Assembly (NCBI GenBank): GCA_003978075.1
Contig: QOAM01000005.1
Location: 1-11,905, forward strand
Length of the DNA stretch: 11,905 nucleotides
From: Thermodesulfatator sp.
Lineage (GTDB): Bacteria; Desulfobacterota; Thermodesulfobacteria; Thermodesulfobacteriales; Thermodesulfobacteriaceae
Reading direction: 5' to 3'
Shown: piece after piece, positions 6,602 through 11,905 of the stretch
Layout of the letters: the number at the start of each line of letters is the position of its first letter
Numbering within the stretch: the first letter of the stretch is position 1
Translations under genes and position numbers: made by a program
Notes under the pieces: generated by a model
What the model saw: the letters and a program-made list of their open reading frames with translations, nothing else
Databases searched by the model: none
Told to the model about the DNA's origin: nothing

Positions 6602-7360
6602 TCAGAGGTCTCCTTGGGAAAGAAGAAACTGGGTCAGACGGCGGGCAGCCTCCATAGCTGGCCCTTCTATCTCTAAAAGGCTGCGGCCAGCTCTTTCCGC
6701 CGCAGCCACTTCCGGATCTTCCGGGAAGGAGATCACAGGGGTGGTCCCCAGGCCTTCTCTTACTAGGGCCTCGTCCTCGGGGGTGCGCATGGTATTGCCT
6801 ACAATCAGCACATTGGAGAGCTTGAGCTCTGTAGCCAGACGCAAAATCTGCTTGGCAGTCTCTAAGCTCCCCCGGTAGGGCTGAACCACCACCAGAATAA
6901 AGTCCATGGGCACCACTGTGGCCCGGCCGAAGTGCTCTACCCCGGCCTCCATGTCCACCACCACGGCCTCCTGGGCCTGCAAAACGAGGTGGGAAAGGAG
7001 CCGACGCAGGACGGTCTGCTCCGGACAAGCGCATCCCCCTCCGGCCTCCCGGATGGCCCCCAAAACCATCAGGCGTAGGCCGTCTCGGACCAGCATGAAC
7101 TTTTCAGGCAGGTCTTCGATACGGGGGTTTAGGGTATAATAAGGACCGGACTTTTGGGCCCTTTCCGCCAGGAGCTCTCGCATCTCCGCTAAAGGAACCA
7201 GTTTTTCTTCCTCCCTAAACCCCAAGAGGCGACCGAGATGGGGGCTAGGATCAGCATCGATGGCCAGGACCGAAAGCCCTCTTTCCCTCAGGGCCCGACA
7301 CAAAAGAGCCGCTATCGTACTTTTACCCACTCCTCCTTTTCCACAAAAAGCGATCTTCAT
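6602..7360 (-). CDS. CooC-like nickel/CODH maturation ATPase (MinD/ParA family)
   Basis: A 252-residue P-loop ATPase of the SIMIBI class. The deviant Walker A motif KGGVGKST at 8-15 includes the signature lysine K8, which reaches across a dimer interface. DADP at 35-38 and the VVVDMEAG segment at 133-140 (switch II) follow. A CxC pair, C110-A-C112 in a GGGCACPE context, is the metal-binding motif of CooC proteins, which use ATP to help insert nickel into carbon monoxide dehydrogenase. No CODH gene is in the window, and related CooC-like ATPases of unknown role exist, so the assignment is to the family, not to a proven substrate. Its ATG overlaps the tsaC stop as ATGA, which implies translational coupling within the purD-purE operon. 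Confidence 0.8.
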   Translation of the reverse strand: MKIAFCGKGGVGKSTIAALLCRALRERGLSVLAIDADPSPHLGRLLGFREEEKLVPLAEMRELLAERAQKSGPYYTLNPRIEDLPEKFMLVRDGLRLMVLGAIREAGGGCACPEQTVLRRLLSHLVLQAQEAVVVDMEAGVEHFGRATVVPMDFILVVVQPYRGSLETAKQILRLATELKLSNVLIVGNTMRTPEDEALVREGLGTTPVISFPEDPEVAAAERAGRSLLEIEGPAMEAARRLTQFLLSQGDL

Positions 7361-7980
7361 GAAAACAAATTTAGCACTTCTTCGATTTTTTCCCAGGGCA
7401 CGGCCCCGGGACGCAGGAGTTCCACCTTTTCAGAGACTACGGAGACCAGGGTAGAAGGCCTTTCTCCGGGGCAGGGACCGCCGTCCAAGACGAGGTCAAT
7501 CTCGGGAAAATAGTGAGCCACCTCCTCGGCGGTGCGGGCCGGAGGCTCTTCGGAGAGGTTGGCACTGGTCCCGGTAATGGGTCCGCGGAAGAGGCGAGGA
7601 AGCTCCCGGGCCAGGGGATGGGAAGATACTCTCAGGGCTACGGTGCCGGTTTCTGCAGTAAGCCAAGAGGGGACCTCTGCCCGTGCCCGGAAGACCAGGG
7701 TGAGCGGTCCGGGCCAGAAGCGCTCCATAAGGGCCTCGGCCACCGGGGGAATCTCCTCGGCTAGAAGCTTCACCTCTTCCGGATCCCCGATGAGGAGCAG
7801 CACGGGTTTTTCGCGCAGGCGGCGCTTCATTTGATAAAGCCTTTCTATAGCCCGGGGATTGAAGGGGTCCACTGCTAGGCCGTAGAAGGTCTCTGTAGGG
7901 AAACCGAGCACCCCGCCCTCGGAAAGGATCCGCAGGGCCTCACTTAAGGCCTCTTCCTCTTCGGCAGGCAGGATCCTCAT
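7357..7980 (-). CDS. tsaC: L-threonylcarbamoyladenylate synthase (TsaC/YrdC type)
   Basis: Makes threonylcarbamoyl-AMP from threonine, bicarbonate and ATP, the first step of the universal t6A37 modification of ANN-decoding tRNAs. The 207 residues form a single YrdC domain, the short TsaC form without the extra Sua5 domain. Visible motifs are FPTETFYGL at 27-35, KRRLREKP at 52-59, FWPGPLTLV at 88-96, the ALRVSSHP segment with R117, TGTSANLS at 136-143, DGG at 167-169, and STLVS plus RPG near 176-192. These cover the nucleotide and threonine pocket. ATG 7980 overlaps the purD-purE stop as ATGA, and its stop overlaps the ATPase start in the same way, so it is the middle of a coupled trio. Confidence 0.95.
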   Translation of the reverse strand: MRILPAEEEEALSEALRILSEGGVLGFPTETFYGLAVDPFNPRAIERLYQMKRRLREKPVLLLIGDPEEVKLLAEEIPPVAEALMERFWPGPLTLVFRARAEVPSWLTAETGTVALRVSSHPLARELPRLFRGPITGTSANLSEEPPARTAEEVAHYFPEIDLVLDGGPCPGERPSTLVSVVSEKVELLRPGAVPWEKIEEVLNLFS

Positions 7981-9710
7981 CCAGAGGCCAGCTTTTGACG
8001 ATAGGTCTGGAGCTTTTTCCGCAGGCGCTCTTCGGAAAGGGCCAGGATCTCCACCGCTAGCAAGGCAGCATTGGTAAAGTTTCCTAGGCCCACGGTGGCC
8101 ACCGGCACCCCGGAGGGCATCTGGACTATAGAAAGCAGGGCATCTATACCCTGGAGGGGCCCCACCGGGACCGGCACACCGATCACTGGAAGGGTGGTGT
8201 AAGAGGCTACCGTCCCGGGCAGATGGGCCGAAAGCCCTGCTCCGGCAATGAGCACTTTTACTCCCCGGGCCGCAGCCTCTTCGGCATAGCGACGGACCCT
8301 CTCCGGGGTGCGATGGGCCGAAACCACTACCACTTCATAAGGGACGCCAAACTCTTGGAAGACCTTTTCTGCAGCCTCCGCCATGGGGCGGTCACTAAGA
8401 CTTCCCACCAGGAGAGCTACCTTAGGGGGTTTAATATGTTTTAAGGCCTTGACTCCAATGTCCCGCCGAAAGTGGGCTCCTCTAAAGGAAATCTTTTGCA
8501 CGGCCTCGTAAGCCCGATCGATGGCCGAAGGAATATCTTCCGCGAGCGCAGTGACCCCCAGTACCCTTCCCCCGGAGGTCACTAGGTGACCCTCTTTTTC
8601 CGCCACCCCGGCCATGAAGACCTTTATTCCTGGAAGACTCTCCGCCTCTTCAATCCCTCGGATCTCCAATCCTTTTGCATATTTTCCGGGATAACCCTGG
8701 GAGGCCATGACCACACAGACCGCGACCTCGGCCTTTACCTTCACTTCTTTTTGCGAAAGCCTCCCTTCCAGGGTGGCTTCTATGAGCTCCGCCAGGTCTG
8801 AGTCCAGGCGCATGAGAACCGGCTGAGCTTCCGGATCCCCGAAACGGCAGTTGAATTCCAGCACATAGGGCCGCCCCTCTGCGATCATCAGCCCCCCGTA
8901 GAGGACCCCAAGATAAGGGCGACTCTCCCGGGCCAAGGCCTGGACAGTGGGCCTCATGATACGCTCGAGGATCTCTTGATGGAGCTCTGGGGTAATTAGT
9001 GGGGCTGGAGAGTAGGCCCCCATACCCCCGGTGTTGGGGCCCCGATCTCCGTCCAGAAGCCGCTTGTGGTCCTGAGAAGTGGGAAGGGGCAACACCACCT
9101 CTCCGTCGGTGATAACCATAAAGGAGGCCTCTTCTCCCCTCAGACATTCCTCGATGACCACCCGGGCCCCGGCCTCTCCGAAGATCCTCTCTTCCATGAT
9201 CTTTTCCACTGCCGAGAGGGCCTCCTCTACGGTTTCAGCCACTACCACGCCCTTTCCCGCAGCTAGTCCATCGGCCTTAACCACAATAGGGGCCCCAACC
9301 TTTTCAATGTGGCGCTTAGCCGCTCTAGGATCGTCAAAGATTTCAAACCGGGGAACAGGGATCCCATAACGGGCCAGGAGTTCCCGGGTGAAGGCCTTGC
9401 TAGCCTCGATCTCCGCCGCGGCCTTGGTGGGACCAAAGACCCGAAGGCCCCTTTCCTGAAAATGATCAGCCAGTCCCCGGGCCAGGGGATCCTCTGGGCC
9501 TACTACGGTAAAGGCTATCCCTTTCTCCTGAGCGAAGGTGGCCAGGGCCTCGAAATCAAAAGGATCAAGAGCCACACACTCGCACTTCTCCTCTCGGGCA
9601 ATACCCGCGTTTCCTGGAGCACAATAAACCCTTTCCACCTGGGGACTTTGGGCCAATTTCCAGCACAGGGCGTGCTCCCGGCCCCCTCCTCCCACCACCA
9701 GGATCTTCAT
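7977..9710 (-). CDS. purD-purE: Fused PurD-PurE: GAR synthetase and AIR carboxylase/N5-CAIR mutase
   Basis: One 577-residue chain carries two purine enzymes. Residues 1 to about 424 are a complete PurD (phosphoribosylamine + glycine + ATP to GAR): GGGGREHA at 7-14, the ATP-grasp stretch KADGLAAGKG at 145-154, PTSQDHKR at 210-217, DRGPNTGGMGAYSP at 222-235, and EFNCRFGDPEAQPVL at 285-299. Residues about 428-577 are a complete PurE: GSLSDRP at 436-442, VSAHRTPERV with its conserved histidine, AGAGLSAHLPG, SIVQMPSGVPVATVGLGN and NAALLAVEIL. The joint RDIGVKALKHIKPPKVALL has no stop, no ATG/GTG/TTG start and no ribosome site, so PurE cannot be made separately. Whether PurE uses AIR directly or N5-CAIR is undecided, since purK is not in the window. 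A Shine-Dalgarno AGGAGG (9717-9722) lies 6 bases before ATG 9710. First gene of the operon. Confidence 0.93.
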   Translation of the reverse strand: MKILVVGGGGREHALCWKLAQSPQVERVYCAPGNAGIAREEKCECVALDPFDFEALATFAQEKGIAFTVVGPEDPLARGLADHFQERGLRVFGPTKAAAEIEASKAFTRELLARYGIPVPRFEIFDDPRAAKRHIEKVGAPIVVKADGLAAGKGVVVAETVEEALSAVEKIMEERIFGEAGARVVIEECLRGEEASFMVITDGEVVLPLPTSQDHKRLLDGDRGPNTGGMGAYSPAPLITPELHQEILERIMRPTVQALARESRPYLGVLYGGLMIAEGRPYVLEFNCRFGDPEAQPVLMRLDSDLAELIEATLEGRLSQKEVKVKAEVAVCVVMASQGYPGKYAKGLEIRGIEEAESLPGIKVFMAGVAEKEGHLVTSGGRVLGVTALAEDIPSAIDRAYEAVQKISFRGAHFRRDIGVKALKHIKPPKVALLVGSLSDRPMAEAAEKVFQEFGVPYEVVVVSAHRTPERVRRYAEEAAARGVKVLIAGAGLSAHLPGTVASYTTLPVIGVPVPVGPLQGIDALLSIVQMPSGVPVATVGLGNFTNAALLAVEILALSEERLRKKLQTYRQKLASG

Positions 9711-9728
9711 CTTGGCCCTCCTAACTTT

Positions 9729-9806
9729 TTACTGCGGGCGGAAACAGCTCCCCTCAAGCCTCTCTATACCCTCCCACGCCTTTTTCAGCAAGAGTTTTTT
9801 CACCAA
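9729..9806 (-). CDS. Possible 25-residue ORF upstream of purD-purE
   Basis: On the minus strand, TTG at 9804-9806 (or GTG at 9801-9803) opens a frame reading VKKLLLKKAWEGIERLEG and then SCFRPQ before TAA at 9729-9731. AAGGAGG (9817-9823) lies 10 bases upstream of the TTG. The basic amphipathic peptide and well-placed ribosome site make it worth recording, and its stop is 18 bases before the purD-purE start codon. It could be a leader peptide, a tiny protein, a gene remnant or chance. I recognise no family. Confidence 0.3.
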   Translation of the reverse strand: MVKKLLLKKAWEGIERLEGSCFRPQ

Positions 9807-9834
9807 GACTTTACGTCCTCCTTCCCATTTCGTA

Positions 9835-9862
9835 TGGATTTGGTACTACTCTATCAAATCCA
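9835..9862. repeat. 8-bp inverted repeat in the divergent intergenic region
   Basis: TGGATTTG (9835-9842) and CAAATCCA (9855-9862) are perfect inverted copies around a 12-base spacer. This could be an operator for a dimeric regulator or a short hairpin in a purD-purE leader transcript. On the minus strand it contains TTGATA (9852-9857), a -35-like box with TACGAA 17 bases downstream, so a repressor site overlapping a promoter is possible. Neither role is shown by sequence alone. Confidence 0.35.
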
Positions 9863-9937
9863 CACAAAAAATCGCATAGGAAAGATGTTGGAGCCCCCTA
9901 TTCTGTGATACCCCATTAATTTAAAAAGGGGTAAAAA

Positions 9938-10414
9938 ATGCCTCGGTCCTCTAAAAGGCGGAAAAAGATGGATCCCCGAGCGGTGTGGCCCCGACCGGTC
10001 CCTGCCGAGGAAAGGGAAGAGGTCCTAGGGTATCTGGAGGCCCGCTTCGGAATTCCCCCTTCGGCTTTTGAAAAATATGAGCTCTTGCGCACCGCCAAAA
10101 ATTACTGGCTCTTTGTGCGTTCTCCTTACCTGGAGGACCTCCAGAGACTGCGCATCCAGACCGCAGGACTTCTTTTTTTACGGCGGGTCTCGGAATACCT
10201 GAAACCCACCTCTGCAGCCCTCCAACGCTTTGGACACCTGGCTACCCGCAACAAGATCGAGCTTGACCGCCTGACCTTAGACCGTCTGCGGTTGGAAAAG
10301 AAAATTCCCTGGGAGGGACCGGAGGAGCCGGGCTATGTAATCCTGGCCTGCGAGGGACGTATCTGGGGATGCGCTCTCCGGCTTCCGGGAAAACTCGTCT
10401 CTTACCTTCCTTGA
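9938..10414 (+). CDS. Possible stand-alone NOL1/NOP2/RsmF C-terminal-type RNA-binding protein
   Basis: A 158-residue protein with a strongly basic N-terminus (SSKRRKK) and no signal peptide or membrane helix. The arrangement LEARFGIPPSAFEKYELL, then KNYWLFVRS, a G-LFLRRVSEYLKP segment near 77-90, TSAALQRFG at 91-99, and a final GYVILACEGRIWGCALRLPG at 132-151 resembles the small C-terminal domain that follows the methyltransferase in NOL1/NOP2/RsmF rRNA methyltransferases, also found free-standing as a 'ribosome biogenesis protein, NOL1/NOP2/fmu family'. No SAM-binding methyltransferase domain is present, so it probably binds RNA without modifying it. The recognition is from memory and moderate. 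ATG 9938 follows AAGGGG about 6 bases upstream; ATG 9968 is a weaker alternative that would remove the basic N-terminus. It stands alone, divergent from purD-purE. Confidence 0.6.
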   Translation: MPRSSKRRKKMDPRAVWPRPVPAEEREEVLGYLEARFGIPPSAFEKYELLRTAKNYWLFVRSPYLEDLQRLRIQTAGLLFLRRVSEYLKPTSAALQRFGHLATRNKIELDRLTLDRLRLEKKIPWEGPEEPGYVILACEGRIWGCALRLPGKLVSYLP

Positions 10415-10529
10415 AGCCTTCTTCTTCCCGTTTTAGAATGCACTTGTCCATGAGTCATCAAAGAGACCTTTTATAAACCTCAAAAACCCTTGATATGTAT
10501 GGGATTTCGATCTCGAGAAGAGGAGCCTT

Positions 10530-11810
10530 ATGAAAAAGATCTTCGATAGTTTGGCCTCTTTACGCCTGGCCATCTTGCTTTTCTTAATCCTGGCCGCCAC
10601 CTCCATTCTGGGGACCCTTATCCCCCAAGGAAGAGAGCCGGGTTTCTATCTGGCCCGCTATGGGACCTTCTGGGGAAAGATTATCAATTTTCTCTCCCTT
10701 TATGACGCTTATCATTCCTGGTGGTACATCTCTCTGCTTTCCCTTTTTTTGGTCAATCTCGTTTTCTGCTCCTGGAAGAGGTTTCCGGTTTCCCTGAAGC
10801 TTTATCGCAGAGATCCTTTCGGGGTGGATCCCCGTCGTTTGCCGCAGGCTCGAAGCACTCTGCTTAAGGCCTCGGTGGAGGAGGTGCGCCAACGGCTAGA
10901 GGGCTTTCGCTTCCGGCCGGTGGAAGAGGGCCTGTTGGGGGTAAAAGATCACTTTCGCTGGAGCTATTTTGCGGTCTACTTTGTGCATGGTTCTATCTTG
11001 ATCATCCTCCTCGGGGCCCTTATAGGAGCTATTTGGGGCTTTAAGGGCTCCTTGAGCCTCTTTGAAGGAGAGACCAGCCATCGGGTGCTCCCCTTCTCCC
11101 GTAAAAGGCACTTTATCCCTCTACCCTTTTCCCTGAAACTGGAGAAGTTCGAGATCGAGTTTTATCCCAATGGGATGCCCAAGGATTATCGTTCCCAGGT
11201 GCGGGTCATAGACGGAAAAACTTCTTTTTCTTACCTCATCCGGGTAAACCATCCCTTGAGTTACAAAGGGATAAAAATTTACCAGGCCAGTTATCAGGAG
11301 TACGCGGTCCTTACGGTAGAGGTCAAGAAGGATCATAGAATCAAGGAAGTCACGGTGAAACCTTTTACCGAAGGGGAGTGGCCGGAGGAAGGGCTGGCCA
11401 TAGGGCTTATTCGTTACGGGCAAGCACACGGCTTCCGTATGGCCCAGGTGTGGGTGCAAAAAGAGGGGGCGGAGCCTCAGGTGGTGTGGCTCATTGAGGG
11501 ACATCGACAAACCCTCTCCTTCTCTCCGGAGAAATTCACTTTGAGCCTCAAGGGGGTCCGTCCCCTATTTATGAGCGGCTTTCAAGTGCGCAAGGACCCC
11601 GGGGCCTTGGTGGTCTATGTAGGGTGTTCCCTCATGATCCTCGGGGTGTTTGCCACCTTCTTTTTCACCCACCGCCGGCTCTGGGTCTATTTGGTCCCGG
11701 AAAAGGACGGCGTGCGGGTTACCGTAGGAGGGTATCGCAAGCGCTATCGCGCAGATCTCAAAAAAGAGATCGAAGACCTCTTGACGAGGATTGAAAAAGG
11801 GCTAAAGTAA
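10530..11810 (+). CDS. resB: ResB/Ccs1 cytochrome c biogenesis protein
   Basis: A membrane protein of system II cytochrome c maturation, working with ResC/CcsA to deliver heme and attach it to CxxCH motifs outside the cytoplasmic membrane. Its 426 residues show the ResB layout: helices at about 12-32, 63-82 and 144-170, a large extracytoplasmic domain (about 171-356), a final helix at about 358-380, and a cytoplasmic basic/acidic tail. H153 in helix 3 (YFVHGSIL) and H381 after the last helix (FFTHRR) are candidates for the conserved heme-handling histidines. NHPLSYKGIKIYQASY at 240-255 is the family signature in the external domain. GAGGAG stands before ATG 10530. In the 115-base upstream gap, TATAAA (10472-10477) is the best -10 candidate but lacks a good -35. 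A resC/ccsA gene would be expected next, beyond the window. Confidence 0.9.
   Translation: MKKIFDSLASLRLAILLFLILAATSILGTLIPQGREPGFYLARYGTFWGKIINFLSLYDAYHSWWYISLLSLFLVNLVFCSWKRFPVSLKLYRRDPFGVDPRRLPQARSTLLKASVEEVRQRLEGFRFRPVEEGLLGVKDHFRWSYFAVYFVHGSILIILLGALIGAIWGFKGSLSLFEGETSHRVLPFSRKRHFIPLPFSLKLEKFEIEFYPNGMPKDYRSQVRVIDGKTSFSYLIRVNHPLSYKGIKIYQASYQEYAVLTVEVKKDHRIKEVTVKPFTEGEWPEEGLAIGLIRYGQAHGFRMAQVWVQKEGAEPQVVWLIEGHRQTLSFSPEKFTLSLKGVRPLFMSGFQVRKDPGALVVYVGCSLMILGVFATFFFTHRRLWVYLVPEKDGVRVTVGGYRKRYRADLKKEIEDLLTRIEKGLK

Positions 11811-11905
<95 letters not shown>

Noticed and set aside
5758..6616. 15-base repeat TCAGAGGTCTCCTTG at 5758-5772 and 6602-6616
   Set aside because: One copy encodes part of FolE2 and the other the last codons of the CooC-like protein, in different frames. 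Similar sequence is not seen elsewhere, so chance is the simplest explanation.
6543..7034. Long N-terminal extension of FolE2 (open frame reaching 7034)
   Set aside because: It lies in another frame on the same strand as the CooC-like ATPase gene and reads as low-complexity Arg/Gly/Pro text. FolE2 similarity and the ribosome site both place the start at 6542.
9309..9908. Open frame of 199 codons on the plus strand reaching into the divergent gap
   Set aside because: Most of it is antisense to the conserved PurD domain, and its composition is not protein-like. Only the last part lies in intergenic sequence.
9711..9937. Purine, THF or other known riboswitch upstream of purD-purE
   Set aside because: I could not find the conserved cores or the three-way junction layout of these riboswitches. 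Only a short hairpin is visible.

Overview
The window looks like chromosomal sequence from a thermophilic bacterium, most likely a member of the Thermodesulfobacteriota or a relative. This is inferred from protein character (short loops, many Glu/Arg/Lys), the prs-rplY-pth order, FolE2 rather than FolE, a CooC-type ATPase and ResB-type cytochrome c biogenesis. No database search was possible. Genes are tightly packed and no gap exceeds 300 bases. Almost everything is housekeeping. I see no insertion sequence, prophage, CRISPR array or defence locus.

Left part, positions 1-5669. A possible gene end reading rightwards (1-57) abuts an initiator tRNA on the minus strand (58-131). A plus-strand run follows: prs (PRPP synthase), rplY (long ribosomal protein L25), pth (peptidyl-tRNA hydrolase), a PsiE-family membrane protein, guaA (GMP synthase), tlyA (rRNA 2'-O-methyltransferase family) and a 70-residue zinc-ribbon protein. 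From pth onward the genes overlap or nearly touch, which suggests one transcript with coupled translation.

Middle part, positions 5697-9710, is a minus-strand operon. It starts with an unusual single-chain fusion of PurD and PurE, then tsaC (threonylcarbamoyl-AMP synthase), a CooC-like P-loop ATPase and folE2 (GTP cyclohydrolase). The first three genes are joined by ATGA stop/start overlaps. The operon meets the left run tail to tail, with only 27 bases between the two stop codons.

Right part, positions 9711-11905. A divergent region of about 230 bases holds an 8-bp inverted repeat and a possible 25-codon ORF ahead of purD-purE. Then come a small basic protein resembling a free-standing NOL1/NOP2/RsmF C-terminal RNA-binding domain and resB (system II cytochrome c biogenesis). 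The window ends in 83 consecutive G bases that begin inside a probable terminator hairpin. This is almost certainly a sequencing or assembly artefact.

Functionally, prs makes the PRPP that feeds purine synthesis, PurD-PurE catalyses two steps of it, GuaA makes GMP, and FolE2 diverts GTP to folate, which supplies one-carbon units back to purine synthesis. RplY, Pth, TlyA, TsaC and the initiator tRNA serve translation. The most unusual item is the PurD-PurE fusion. I found no convincing undescribed system.
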